The notes under the pieces were generated by a model. The model made no database searches, was not told where the DNA came from, and saw only the letters and a program-made list of their open reading frames with translations. This document shows positions 14,616 through 23,964 of a stretch of 32,302 nt of DNA, in pieces; position 1 is the first letter of the stretch; every line of letters starts with the position of its first letter. The stretch is from Phycisphaera mikurensis (GTDB lineage Bacteria > Planctomycetota > Phycisphaerae > UBA1845). Location of the stretch: the NCBI GenBank assembly GCA_005240095.1, contig SBAX01000204.1:1-32302 (forward strand). The letters run 5' to 3'. The translations under genes and the position numbers were made by a program.

Positions 14616-15517
14616 ATGAAGGAACTACAAAACAAAGTCGCTATTGTTACCGGTGCCAGTCGGGGTGGCGGAAGGGGGATAGCGGTCGTCCTCGGTCAGG
14701 CTGGGGCGACAGTGTACGTCACTGGGCGAACCACTGGATTGCGTTCTACGGACGCACCAAACGAGGCCCGGCAGGGAACCGGTAGGGCGCACGGTCGCTG
14801 CGAGACGGTCGAAGACACCGCCGAACTGGTCACCGCCGCGGGCGGTGTCGGAATACCTGTCCGGTGCGATCACACCGTCGATACGGAAGTCAAGACCCTA
14901 TTTGACCGCATCCGTCACGAACAACGCCGAGTCGATATCCTGGTGAACAACGTCTGGGGTGGTTACGAGCTACCCCTCGATTTTGCCCCGTTCTGGGAGG
15001 CGCCGCTCGGCCAATGGGACCTGATGTTCACGGCGGGGGTTCGCGCCCAACTCGTGGCCACGCGGCTCGCAGTGCAGCTCATGCAGCAGCAATCCGGCGG
15101 GTTGGTTATTCACACGACGGCCAACATGCCGCTCAAGTATCAGGGCGGCCTGTTTTATTACTTTATTACCTCGCCAAGCACGCGGTATCTCGGATGACCG
15201 CGGCCATGGCCCAGGAGCTTCAGCCCCACGGCATCGTCGTCCTCGCCCTCGCGAACGGTTTCATGCGAACGGAGAAAGTGCTTGAGGCATTCAAGACCGA
15301 CCCGCATAACTGGCAGAAAGTGCCCGCGTTGAGCCAGACCCATTCGGTGGAGTATCCCGGTCGTGCAGTGGTAGCTTTGGCCTGCGACCCCAAGGTTTCC
15401 AGGCATTCGGGCAAGTTACTCGAAGTCGGTGACGCCGCCCGCGAGTATGGATTTACCGATATTGACGGCCGGTACGTTCCGCCATTCCGAGAGTTGCACC
15501 CTGAGTTATTCTGTTAA
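14616..15517 (+). pseudogene. Short-chain dehydrogenase/reductase, DHRS1-like, frameshifted (arm A)
   Basis: The start is the ATG of MKELQNKVAIVTGASRG; the longer track ORF upstream is unlike the family. The NAD(P)-binding motif TGASRGGGRG is present, with Gly for the usual Ile, followed by GATVYVTGR, VDILVNN and IHTTA. The frame is then lost at an 8-bp tandem duplication (15154-15169). Removing one copy restores GLFYYLAK, the catalytic YxxxK. The second half continues in the other frame as SRMTAAMAQELQPHGIVVLA through GFMRTEKVLEAF to a natural end at 15517. So the intact gene would code for about 297 aa. WEAPLGQWDLMFTAGVRAQ matches the DHRS1-like subgroup. As written it would yield a truncated, inactive enzyme, unless the duplication is a sequencing error. 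Substrate unknown. Confidence 0.85.
15154..15169 (+). repeat. 8-bp tandem duplication TTTATTAC x2 that breaks the dehydrogenase (arm A)
   Basis: Copies at 15154-15161 and 15162-15169 are identical and adjacent. Eight extra bases shift the frame exactly at the catalytic Tyr-Lys motif. Replication slippage or a read or assembly error would produce this. Confidence 0.9.
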
Positions 15518-15541
15518 GCCCATGTGCGGGAGTTTGACAGC

Positions 15542-16153
15542 ATGCGGCATCGGATCGCTTCGGTCCTCGCAGTCGTCCTTCTTCTTCCGCCGCTTTCCGG
15601 CTGCCTGACCAGCCAGGTGATCGGGCATCATCCCGAATGGCGCAAGCTCGCCGGCCTCCCCGAAGATGAGGGGATGACGGCGGACCTCGTTCGCTTTAGA
15701 TCGCTCGACGGTCTGACGCTCACCGGGTGGTGGGTGTCGGGGAAGGGCGACCCGCAGGCGACGATCGTGCTCGTCCACGGCATGGCTGGCAACCGCTCCC
15801 ACATGCTCGGCCGCGCGAAGTTCTTGGTTGACGCCAGCCACAACGTCCTTGCCATCGACCTGCGCGCCCACGGGGACAGCGAGGGCAATTACATGACGCC
15901 CGGCTACAAAGAAGCTGACGACGTCCTCGCCGCCGTTCAGTTCCTCCGAGCCGCGCCGTTCATTGGGCGCGCTGTCCACTCTCCCTCCCGGGGAGACAGT
16001 GGGGAGGAGGGTGAATACGGTCAGAGGATCGTCCTGTTCGGATATTCCTACGGCGCCGTCGCCGTGCTCCATGCCGCGTCCCGATGCTCCCAGGTCGCCG
16101 CCGTCATCGCCGACGCTCCCTTCATATCCTACACCGACGTGATGCATCGCTAG
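15542..16153 (+). CDS. Lipoprotein alpha/beta hydrolase, truncated by the palindrome centre (arm A)
   Basis: The ATG at 15542 has GGGAG nine bases upstream and gives a lipoprotein signal: MRHR, a hydrophobic core, then lipobox LSGC with Cys at residue 21. The track's GTG start at 15524 adds six residues before this signal and is less likely. The hydrolase fold follows: LVHGMAGNRS (oxyanion-side HG), IDLRAHGDSEG, and the nucleophile elbow GYSYGA with the catalytic Ser. The sequence stops after ADAPFISYTDVMHR, so the catalytic Asp and His and roughly the last third of a typical 300-aa enzyme are missing. The stop is built by the palindrome junction. An insert SPSRGDSGEEGEYG before the elbow is coded by a REP-like palindrome. 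Start-to-start neighbour is the broken dehydrogenase, 24 bases away. Confidence 0.85.
   Translation: MRHRIASVLAVVLLLPPLSGCLTSQVIGHHPEWRKLAGLPEDEGMTADLVRFRSLDGLTLTGWWVSGKGDPQATIVLVHGMAGNRSHMLGRAKFLVDASHNVLAIDLRAHGDSEGNYMTPGYKEADDVLAAVQFLRAAPFIGRAVHSPSRGDSGEEGEYGQRIVLFGYSYGAVAVLHAASRCSQVAAVIADAPFISYTDVMHR
15977..16001. repeat. REP-like palindrome inside the hydrolase gene (arm A)
   Basis: CACT and AGTG enclose CTCCC and GGGAG around a CCCGGGG centre. It encodes the low-complexity HSPSRGDSGEEGE stretch, which lies where homologues would run straight into the RIVLFGYSYG strand. Dispersed GC palindromes coding such SPSRG-type peptides are known in many GC-rich genomes. Confidence 0.5.
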
Positions 16154-16162
16154 CGATGCATC
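16141..16162. other. Centre of symmetry of the palindrome
   Basis: The axis lies between 16151 and 16152, inside GCTAGC, flanked on both sides by GATGCATC, which is itself a palindrome. The hydrolase reading frame of each arm runs into this point. Its TAG stop takes T from one arm and AG from the other, so the stop is a junction product and not a natural gene end. A short native palindrome here could have primed self-folding of a strand. Confidence 0.95.
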
Positions 16163-16761
16163 ACGTCGGTGTAGGATATGAAGGGAGCGTCGGCGATGAC
16201 GGCGGCGACCTGGGAGCATCGGGACGCGGCATGGAGCACGGCGACGGCGCCGTAGGAATATCCGAACAGGACGATCCTCTGACCGTATTCACCCTCCTCC
16301 CCACTGTCTCCCCGGGAGGGAGAGTGGACAGCGCGCCCAATGAACGGCGCGGCTCGGAGGAACTGAACGGCGGCGAGGACGTCGTCAGCTTCTTTGTAGC
16401 CGGGCGTCATGTAATTGCCCTCGCTGTCCCCGTGGGCGCGCAGGTCGATGGCAAGGACGTTGTGGCTGGCGTCAACCAAGAACTTCGCGCGGCCGAGCAT
16501 GTGGGAGCGGTTGCCAGCCATGCCGTGGACGAGCACGATCGTCGCCTGCGGGTCGCCCTTCCCCGACACCCACCACCCGGTGAGCGTCAGACCGTCGAGC
16601 GATCTAAAGCGAACGAGGTCCGCCGTCATCCCCTCATCTTCGGGGAGGCCGGCGAGCTTGCGCCATTCGGGATGATGCCCGATCACCTGGCTGGTCAGGC
16701 AGCCGGAAAGCGGCGGAAGAAGAAGGACGACTGCGAGGACCGAAGCGATCCGATGCCGCAT
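16150..16761 (-). CDS. Lipoprotein alpha/beta hydrolase, truncated (arm B mirror)
   Basis: Identical to the copy at 15542-16153: lipobox LSGC, HG motif and GYSYG elbow, with the C-terminal third absent. The two copies run tail to tail and overlap by four bases at the centre. Confidence 0.85.
   Translation of the reverse strand: MRHRIASVLAVVLLLPPLSGCLTSQVIGHHPEWRKLAGLPEDEGMTADLVRFRSLDGLTLTGWWVSGKGDPQATIVLVHGMAGNRSHMLGRAKFLVDASHNVLAIDLRAHGDSEGNYMTPGYKEADDVLAAVQFLRAAPFIGRAVHSPSRGDSGEEGEYGQRIVLFGYSYGAVAVLHAASRCSQVAAVIADAPFISYTDVMHR
16302..16326. repeat. REP-like palindrome inside the hydrolase gene (arm B mirror)
   Basis: Mirror of 15977-16001, with no base change seen. Confidence 0.5.
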
Positions 16762-16785
16762 GCTGTCAAACTCCCGCACATGGGC

Positions 16786-17687
16786 TTAACAGAATAACTC
16801 AGGGTGCAACTCTCGGAATGGCGGAACGTACCGGCCGTCAATATCGGTAAATCCATACTCGCGGGCGGCGTCACCGACTTCGAGTAACTTGCCCGAATGC
16901 CTGGAAACCTTGGGGTCGCAGGCCAAAGCTACCACTGCACGACCGGGATACTCCACCGAATGGGTCTGGCTCAACGCGGGCACTTTCTGCCAGTTATGCG
17001 GGTCGGTCTTGAATGCCTCAAGCACTTTCTCCGTTCGCATGAAACCGTTCGCGAGGGCGAGGACGACGATGCCGTGGGGCTGAAGCTCCTGGGCCATGGC
17101 CGCGGTCATCCGAGATACCGCGTGCTTGGCGAGGTAATAAAGTAATAAAACAGGCCGCCCTGATACTTGAGCGGCATGTTGGCCGTCGTGTGAATAACCA
17201 ACCCGCCGGATTGCTGCTGCATGAGCTGCACTGCGAGCCGCGTGGCCACGAGTTGGGCGCGAACCCCCGCCGTGAACATCAGGTCCCATTGGCCGAGCGG
17301 CGCCTCCCAGAACGGGGCAAAATCGAGGGGTAGCTCGTAACCACCCCAGACGTTGTTCACCAGGATATCGACTCGGCGTTGTTCGTGACGGATGCGGTCA
17401 AATAGGGTCTTGACTTCCGTATCGACGGTGTGATCGCACCGGACAGGTATTCCGACACCGCCCGCGGCGGTGACCAGTTCGGCGGTGTCTTCGACCGTCT
17501 CGCAGCGACCGTGCGCCCTACCGGTTCCCTGCCGGGCCTCGTTTGGTGCGTCCGTAGAACGCAATCCAGTGGTTCGCCCAGTGACGTACACTGTCGCCCC
17601 AGCCTGACCGAGGACGACCGCTATCCCCCTTCCGCCACCCCGACTGGCACCGGTAACAATAGCGACTTTGTTTTGTAGTTCCTTCAT
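16786..17687 (-). pseudogene. Frameshifted DHRS1-like short-chain dehydrogenase (arm B mirror)
   Basis: Mirror of 14616-15517. It carries the same 8-bp duplication at the YxxxK site, so the break predates or accompanies the formation of the palindrome. Confidence 0.85.
17134..17149 (-). repeat. 8-bp tandem duplication in the dehydrogenase (arm B mirror)
   Basis: GTAATAAA twice on the plus strand, the complement of the arm A duplication. Confidence 0.9.
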
Positions 17688-17784
17688 CGTTGCCGCGCAC
17701 TCCGTAAGGAACGTTCCCGTTTTCGCGTACCTCAGCGCCATGCTACTTGCCGGCGGCGCTTTTTGAAACGTTACTCGCCGCGCG

Positions 17785-17808
17785 CCAGCCCATCCAGCCC
17801 ATCCAGCC
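17785..17808. repeat. 9-bp tandem repeat (arm B mirror)
   Basis: Mirror of the GGCTGGATG repeat at 14495-14518. Confidence 0.7.
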
Positions 17809-17902
17809 TCGGCTGCACGTTCGCGTTCCGCCTGGAAAGGCAAGCTCCACCCCGCCGAACGCGCGAGCCACCGCCCCCAAGCTCCCAAAGTATCCATCAT
17901 CA

Positions 17903-17915
17903 GAGACACTGTCTC
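17903..17915. repeat. Inverted repeat GAGACA-C-TGTCTC (arm B mirror)
   Basis: Mirror of 14388-14400, in the gene-free stretch 17688-18150. Confidence 0.3.
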
Positions 17916-18029
17916 GCCCGATAGTGGCGATCCCCGGGCGCGACACGAGGCAACCTGCGGGGAATGCGAACCGGACGAATTGCATTTCCCGCGAGGAGAC
18001 GCGCGCCGTAACATCGTGCCCCTTCCTTT

Positions 18030-18057
18030 GTATGACATAATATACCTTATGTCATAC
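18030..18057. other. dif-like 28-bp site (arm B mirror)
   Basis: GTATGACATAA, TATACC, TTATGTCATAC. The centre is read in the recombinase direction here. Because the copies are inverted, recombination between them would invert the 3.8-kb middle and not delete it. Confidence 0.65.
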
Positions 18058-18114
18058 CAATCCATGCCAAGCGCTTGACACCGCGTTGGCACCGCCCGCC
18101 GAGAACGAAAACTA

Positions 18115-18144
18115 TTGCATGACATAAGAAATTCGTGCTATTCT
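18115..18144 (+). promoter_or_regulatory. Predicted recombinase promoter (arm B mirror)
   Basis: TTGCAT at 18115-18120 and TATTCT at 18139-18144. The expected RNA start falls at about 18151, the first base of the GTG codon. Confidence 0.55.
18118..18127. repeat. dif-like half-site (arm B mirror)
   Basis: CATGACATAA, overlapping the recombinase -35. Confidence 0.5.
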
Positions 18145-18150
18145 TAGGTC

Positions 18151-19122
18151 GTGCTCACCTCCTCAATCGCCCCAGCAAATCCCGCGACGGTCCAGCTCGT
18201 CCCCTCCGAACAGCGCGACAGCCTTCTGGCCTGGTGCAACCTCTACTTGGCCCTGGAGGCCGGGGCGAACTCTGAGAATACGATCCTCGCAAAGACGAGA
18301 GACCTGAACCTTTTTCTCAACTTCTTCTCCGAAACGACAAAAAGCGACCAGGCCGATCTGTGGACCAGGTCGATCACGGCGGACTTCGTGAAGCGACTGC
18401 AAGGCGAGAAACGCAACCCGACCACGATCAACCGGGTGCTCGCAACACTCCGGCACTGCGCCCGCTGGATCCATGGGCGCCGCCCATTCCTGGCCGGCAA
18501 CCCCACCGAGCGGATCCTCGACATCCGTGTGGATGCCCCGGAGTGGAGGGGGCTGCGCGATATCGACATCACCCGCCTGAAGGCCGCCGCCGAGCAGCTT
18601 GTTCACGTCCGGCGCCGTCGTAGCCAGCAGCCCGCGCGCGACCTCGCTATCTTCCTGGTGCTCCTTCGTACCGGTCTGCGCGTCTCGGAGCTCCTTCGAC
18701 TGGACCTCGACCAGTACCGGGGCAAGCACTTCCACAACGTCCGACGCAAGGGCCGGCAGGTATCCCGTGCGGTCTTCGTCGCCGGCCAGGCGCGACAGGC
18801 CCTCGACCGCTACATTGACGAGGTGCGAGGCCGAAGGCCGAGGCCGCTTTTCTGCACTCGGTCCGGCGCCCGGCTCGCCCGCCAGAATGTCGATGAGGCC
18901 CTCAAAGCCATTGCCGACCAGGCCAACATCCGCCTCCCCGATGACCAGAAGATACGCCTGCACGCCCACCTCCTGCGGCACACCTGCCTCCGCCGCGCTG
19001 CGGAGAAGTACGGCGTGCAGTACGCGATGGAGCTTTCCGGCCAAAGCTCCGAGCGATACATCTGGCGGTACGTTCAGCCCTCCGAAGCGCAGAAAGAGGC
19101 GGCGCTCGATGAACTCTTCTGA
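18151..19122 (+). CDS. Tyrosine recombinase/integrase (arm B mirror)
   Basis: Same 323-aa protein as 13181-14152, with R177, K200, H273, R276 and Y307, and Gln298 in place of the usual His or Trp. Confidence 0.92.
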   Translation: MLTSSIAPANPATVQLVPSEQRDSLLAWCNLYLALEAGANSENTILAKTRDLNLFLNFFSETTKSDQADLWTRSITADFVKRLQGEKRNPTTINRVLATLRHCARWIHGRRPFLAGNPTERILDIRVDAPEWRGLRDIDITRLKAAAEQLVHVRRRRSQQPARDLAIFLVLLRTGLRVSELLRLDLDQYRGKHFHNVRRKGRQVSRAVFVAGQARQALDRYIDEVRGRRPRPLFCTRSGARLARQNVDEALKAIADQANIRLPDDQKIRLHAHLLRHTCLRRAAEKYGVQYAMELSGQSSERYIWRYVQPSEAQKEAALDELF

Positions 19123-19142
19123 CTTTAATAATAATAAGACAC

Positions 19143-19159
19143 CGCTCCTTTGCGGAGCG
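19143..19159 (+). terminator. Hairpin after the recombinase gene (arm B mirror)
   Basis: CGCTCC-TTTGC-GGAGCG, 20 bases past the stop, without a T-run in this direction. Confidence 0.3.
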
Positions 19160-19319
19160 CTGCGCGCGCCGAGGGAACCGACACGACCCCGGCATTCGCT
19201 TGCGTCGGTGACCGGCGAACAGCGGGACCCGCCAGCCCGAGGCTCTGGAGCCCCCAACCATCACGCCCAGAGGAACCTCCCATGCAAGATTTCACAGCGC
19301 GCTGCGTCGTCGCATCGCC

Positions 19320-19393
19320 ACGCGGTCAGCGGTCTGCGCAAGGAGCGGGCAGTGGTTGTATACTGCCCGGTGAACACCGTACGCGGTCAGCGG
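19320..19393. repeat. 13-bp direct repeats upstream of the helicase (arm B mirror)
   Basis: ACGCGGTCAGCGG at 19320-19332 and 19381-19393. The second copy ends 52 bp before the helicase ATG. Confidence 0.5.
19347..19368 (+). promoter_or_regulatory. Inverted repeat with TATACT (arm B mirror)
   Basis: GGGCAGT (19347-19353) and ACTGCCC (19362-19368). TATACT at 19359-19364 would start RNA about 75 bases before the helicase ATG. Confidence 0.4.
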
Positions 19394-19445
19394 CATTCAA
19401 GAGCATCCGTCCGGCGATGGGCACGGCTGTACGGCGAGTCTGAGT

Positions 19446-22400
19446 ATGATCGTACTACATGCGGGAGTAATCGACGGGGACCTGCGACTATGGGGTGAGC
19501 AGGCTGGTGCAACCGAGGCGCAGGCCCGAAGTCTTGCCAAACGATCGAAGCCTGGGCCAAAGGCACAGGCATGCGAACGCTCACCTTACGATGCCGGTGC
19601 CGCACCGCTCTTAGCGGTGCTGGCCGAGGTGGGCGTCTTTCCCTCGCCTTCGAAGCATCAGATCGGAGATCTCACTGCTTGGGTTCCCACTCACGCTGGC
19701 CTTCCCCTTGCGTCGTGCCCGCTCATTGTTGCACCGCCAACGTCCGCCTCCAAGCCACAACTTGCACCGTGGACGGTCACGGCCGTTGGCCTCACGCTCC
19801 AACAGGCGGTGGAGCTTCTCTGCGCATGCGTAGAGAAGCCGACGCTGGCGCCGGGTGTCATCATCGGAAACGACCTGAGGTTTTGGTCGTGGGCGATGCG
19901 GTTGGCCGGTGCGACGGTCACGAGGCAGCAATTCCTGCCGGACGTGGTCGCTGACCATGGAACGTACCGCGCATGCTGGAAGCCGGTCTTTGCCGGTCAC
20001 GATGCCGACGCGCCTGCGAAACTCGCCAAGGCGATGCCGGCGATCGCGCGGGCGCTGACCGTCAACGGAGGGTCTCCGCCACAGACCCCAGCCCTCGCCG
20101 CGCTGTCCGACTTTCTTGGGAGGGTCGTCGACTATCTCGTCCGGAGTGCGGCCCCACCGCAACATGCGCCGGCGATGGCACCGCAGAAGGATGCTCGGCG
20201 CGGCCAACGAAAAACCGCGAGAGCAGCGGTGTTCGAAACTCTGCACGATCAGTGGCTGTATGCCCTGCGGGCTGCAGACGGTTGCCTGGAGGGCGACGCT
20301 GGCGAGCTGGCCACCTTCGCGGACCAGGTTTGTGAATGGCAGCGCCCGATCGCCGTTTCGGTAGCCTCACCTTTTCGACTCTCGTTCCGGCTGGAGGAAC
20401 CGGAGGTTGAGGGCGGCGCCGGAGTGTATCCCGGCAAACATCCATGGAACGTTCGCTATCTGCTGCAGGCCGCCGACGATCCCAGCTTGCTCGTCGCGGC
20501 GGAGGAGGCATGGCACGCGCGGGGCCCCAAGGCCACGATACTCCGACGCAATGGATTTGACGCCAAGGAGTACCTCCTGCTATCGTTGGGCCAAGCCTCG
20601 GGAATCTGCCCGCGGATCGAAGCCAGTCTGAAGACCGCTGTGCCCACAGGTTACTCCCTCGACGTGAGCGGCGCGCATGAGTTTCTGACGGAGAAGGCGG
20701 CGGCGCTGGAGCAGGCTGGGTTCAGCGTCATGCTGCCGGCGTGGTGGACGCGCAAGGGGACCAAGCTCCGTCTTACCGCCCGGGCCAACGTCAAGAGTCC
20801 GAAGATGCAGAGTGCCAGCGATCTGTCTCTTAGCACAGTGGTGCAATTCGATTGGCAGGTGGCCCTCGGGGAGGAGAAGCTCACTTTCGAGGAGCTGCAG
20901 ACGCTGGCCAAGCTCAAGGCGCCCCTGGTCCATGTCCGCGGCCAGTGGGTGCAGATGAGCGCCGAAGAGATTCAGGCGGCCCTCGACTTCTGGAAGAAAA
21001 AGGGCCCAGGCAAGGCTACCGTGCGCGAGATCGTGGAGATGGCCTTGGGGGCCGGCGACTCTTCAGGCCCATTGGCCTTCGATGGCGTCACCGCAGACGG
21101 CTGGATGGACCAACTGCTTGCCCAACTCCACGGGCGCCAAGCGTTCGAGGAGCTTCCTCCACCGCACGACTTCAACGGCGTTCTGCGTCCGTACCAGATT
21201 CGGGGCTATTCGTGGCTCGGCTTCCTTCGGCGGTGGCGTCTGGGCGCGTGCCTGGCGGACGACATGGGATTGGGCAAGACCATCCAGACTTTGGCGCTAG
21301 TGCAACGGGACTGGCACGCTAACGGTCAACGCCCGGTGCTGCTGATCTGCCCCACGTCCGTCGTGGGCAACTGGCAAAAGGAGGCCGCCCGCTTCACGCC
21401 GGAGCTGCCCGTGATGGTGCACCACGGCGTTGCCCGCGCCAAAGGCGCCGCCTTCGAGAAGGAAGCGCAGCGACAGGCGATTGTCATTTCCAGCTATGCG
21501 CTGCTGCACCGGGATCTTGAGGTTCTCAAGGATGTGCCCTGGGCGGGCGTCGTCCTTGACGAAGCTCAGAACATCAAGAACCCCGAGACCAAGCAGGCCA
21601 AGGCCGCTCGGGCGCTTCCCGGTGATTACAGGATTACCCTGACCGGGACGCCGGTCGAGAACAACGTCGGCGATCTTTGGTCCATCTTCGAGTTCTTGAA
21701 TCCCGGGCTGCTGGGAACGCAAGCCGAGTTCAAACGCACGTTCTTCATTCCCATCCAGGCCAGCCGTGACCCGGAAGCCGCCCGCCGTCTCAAGCGCATC
21801 ACCGGACCATTCATTCTCCGGCGGCTTAAGACGGACAAGTCCATCATCGCCGACCTACCTGAAAAGATGGAGATGAAGGTTTTCTGCACGCTGACCAAGG
21901 AACAGGCCTCGCTCTATGCTGCGGTGGTCAAGGAAGCGGAAGGTGAACTGCAGTCGGCGAAGGGCATCCAGCGCAAAGGGATGATCTTGGCCACGCTCTC
22001 AAAACTCAAACAGGTGTGTAACCACCCGGCCCAGTTCCTGGGTGACAACTCGGCGATTGGCGGTCGTTCCGGAAAGCTGGCACGCCTCACCGAGATGCTG
22101 GAGGAACTCATTTCCGTCGGGGATCGAGCACTTATTTTCTCACAGTTTTCCGAGATGGGCGAGATTCTCCGGAGACACCTGCAGGAGACCTTCGGGCGCG
22201 AGGTGTTGTTCCTCCACGGAGGGGTGACGAAAAACCAACGCGATCGGTTGATTCAACGCTTCCAGGGCGATGGCGAGAACGGAAGCGGCCATGGGCCAGG
22301 AAGCGGTGGCCCGAACATCTTTATTCTCTCGCTCAAGGCCGGCGGAACGGGTTTGAACCTGACCCGCGCGAACCACGTATTCCACTTCGATCGTTGGTGG

Positions 22401-22640
22401 AACCCGGCCGTCGAGAACCAAGCCACCGATCGTGCCTTCCGCATCGGCCAGACCAGGAACGTCCAAGTGCACAAGTTCCTCTGCGTGGGTACGCTGGAAG
22501 AGAAGATCGATGTGATGATCGAACGGAAAAAAGAAGTGGCCGAGAAGGTCGTGGGCACGGGCGAAGGTTGGCTGACCGAGCTTTCGACAACCGAGCTGAG
22601 GGAACTCTTCCGGCTCAGAAAAGGAGCCGTGGCGGAGTGA
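19446..22640 (+). CDS. SNF2-family helicase/translocase (arm B mirror)
   Basis: Same 1064-aa protein as 9663-12857, with DDMGLGKT, DEAQ, TGTP and RAFRIGQ intact. First gene of the helicase, 115-aa and SWIM operon. Confidence 0.95.
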   Translation: MIVLHAGVIDGDLRLWGEQAGATEAQARSLAKRSKPGPKAQACERSPYDAGAAPLLAVLAEVGVFPSPSKHQIGDLTAWVPTHAGLPLASCPLIVAPPTSASKPQLAPWTVTAVGLTLQQAVELLCACVEKPTLAPGVIIGNDLRFWSWAMRLAGATVTRQQFLPDVVADHGTYRACWKPVFAGHDADAPAKLAKAMPAIARALTVNGGSPPQTPALAALSDFLGRVVDYLVRSAAPPQHAPAMAPQKDARRGQRKTARAAVFETLHDQWLYALRAADGCLEGDAGELATFADQVCEWQRPIAVSVASPFRLSFRLEEPEVEGGAGVYPGKHPWNVRYLLQAADDPSLLVAAEEAWHARGPKATILRRNGFDAKEYLLLSLGQASGICPRIEASLKTAVPTGYSLDVSGAHEFLTEKAAALEQAGFSVMLPAWWTRKGTKLRLTARANVKSPKMQSASDLSLSTVVQFDWQVALGEEKLTFEELQTLAKLKAPLVHVRGQWVQMSAEEIQAALDFWKKKGPGKATVREIVEMALGAGDSSGPLAFDGVTADGWMDQLLAQLHGRQAFEELPPPHDFNGVLRPYQIRGYSWLGFLRRWRLGACLADDMGLGKTIQTLALVQRDWHANGQRPVLLICPTSVVGNWQKEAARFTPELPVMVHHGVARAKGAAFEKEAQRQAIVISSYALLHRDLEVLKDVPWAGVVLDEAQNIKNPETKQAKAARALPGDYRITLTGTPVENNVGDLWSIFEFLNPGLLGTQAEFKRTFFIPIQASRDPEAARRLKRITGPFILRRLKTDKSIIADLPEKMEMKVFCTLTKEQASLYAAVVKEAEGELQSAKGIQRKGMILATLSKLKQVCNHPAQFLGDNSAIGGRSGKLARLTEMLEELISVGDRALIFSQFSEMGEILRRHLQETFGREVLFLHGGVTKNQRDRLIQRFQGDGENGSGHGPGSGGPNIFILSLKAGGTGLNLTRANHVFHFDRWWNPAVENQATDRAFRIGQTRNVQVHKFLCVGTLEEKIDVMIERKKEVAEKVVGTGEGWLTELSTTELRELFRLRKGAVAE

Positions 22641-22641
22641 G

Positions 22642-22989
22642 ATGGCCAAAAAAAGCAAAGCAAAGCGGGAGGCTCTCTGGATCAAAGCGAAGCGGAAATG
22701 CCGGCTGAACGTCGAGACCCTGCGAATGGCAAAGGAGCTGGGCCTGAATCCGCGAAACCTGATCAAAAACATACCCAACAGTGCCGAGTCGTGGAAGGCA
22801 CCGGTTCACGTTTGGATTCGTGAGATGTATGAGAGGCGCATCGCGCGGCGAAGGGAAGGGAAGCCGGTCCAGCAGCGAGCGGATGACACACCCGATTTGG
22901 ATGCCTTGGCGCCGGATGCAGCTCTGATTGGGGTTGGACGAAACGCGAAGGTCAGCGAGCCACCTGTCGGCGGAGAGATTTCCTTTTGA
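22642..22989 (+). CDS. Small basic 115-aa protein (arm B mirror)
   Basis: Same protein as 9314-9661. The ATG comes one base after the helicase TGA. Confidence 0.75.
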   Translation: MAKKSKAKREALWIKAKRKCRLNVETLRMAKELGLNPRNLIKNIPNSAESWKAPVHVWIREMYERRIARRREGKPVQQRADDTPDLDALAPDAALIGVGRNAKVSEPPVGGEISF

Positions 22990-23001
22990 AAGGTAGTTCC
23001 T

Positions 23002-23964
23002 ATGTCTTGGCGAAGTTTCGGCTTTTACCGTGACTTCTTTCCGCGGTCTGCGCCGCGCCAGGCCAAAGGCGGCATCAAGGCCCAGTCCAAGCGCGGCTCG
23101 TTCGGCGAGAGCTGGTGGGCCCAACGCTGGATCGAGGTGCTGGAGAGCTTCGAGATCGGCGCGCGGCTGGGGCGCGGTCGCTCCTATGCGCGTCGCGGAC
23201 AAGTGCTCGACCTCCGCGTCAACAAGGGACGCGTAAGCGCCAAGGTTCAGGGATCCCGTCCAAAGCCCTACAGCGTGGTCATTGAAGTCAAGACCCTGTC
23301 CGGCGCGGAGTGGAAGAAGCTCGCCAAGACGCTCTCCGTCCAAGCCCTGTTCGCCGCGAAGCTGCTTGCCGGAGAGATGCCCCAGGATATCGAGAAGGCC
23401 TTCAAGGACACCGGCCTGTCACTTTTCCCCAACAAGCTCAAGGACCTGATGACTGAATGTTCCTGTCCGGACTGGTCAAACCCCTGCAAACACATTGCGG
23501 CGGTTTATTACCTGCTCGGCGAGGAATTCGACCGCGACCCGTTTTTGCTTTTCAAGCTGCGGGGGATGTCCCGGCAGGAGCTCGTTGGACTTCTGGGGGC
23601 CTGCAGCCACGGAGTGTCAGAACTGGCACGGCCTGCCAAGGCCGCCCGGCGAAGGCCATCGGAGGCATCGACGAACGCAGCCCGGCGAAGCGGCTCAGAG
23701 AATATTCGGACGATACCCCTTCCGCCACAATCTCTGCCGACGGACGCTGGCGCCTTCTGGGAGGGCAATCCCGGCGCGCCATTGCTAGATGATCTGGTCG
23801 GTGATGTCCGCCCTCCCGCGCTGTCGGCGGCGCTCCCCAGACGATTGGGAAGCTTCCCATTCTGGCGGGGCAGGGAACAATTCCTGGAGGCGATGGAGCC
23901 GGTGTATAGGAACGCATCGGGTGTCGGCCTGGACGCATTCCTGGGCGGGCGAAACCGCGGCTGA
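23002..23964 (+). CDS. SWIM zinc-finger protein (arm B mirror)
   Basis: Same protein as 8339-9301, with the CxCx6CxH motif at 153-164. Confidence 0.9.
   Translation: MSWRSFGFYRDFFPRSAPRQAKGGIKAQSKRGSFGESWWAQRWIEVLESFEIGARLGRGRSYARRGQVLDLRVNKGRVSAKVQGSRPKPYSVVIEVKTLSGAEWKKLAKTLSVQALFAAKLLAGEMPQDIEKAFKDTGLSLFPNKLKDLMTECSCPDWSNPCKHIAAVYYLLGEEFDRDPFLLFKLRGMSRQELVGLLGACSHGVSELARPAKAARRRPSEASTNAARRSGSENIRTIPLPPQSLPTDAGAFWEGNPGAPLLDDLVGDVRPPALSAALPRRLGSFPFWRGREQFLEAMEPVYRNASGVGLDAFLGGRNRG

Noticed and set aside
19150-19443. 97-aa ORF in the recombinase-helicase gap
   Set aside because: Runs through hairpins and direct repeats, and its composition is not protein-like.
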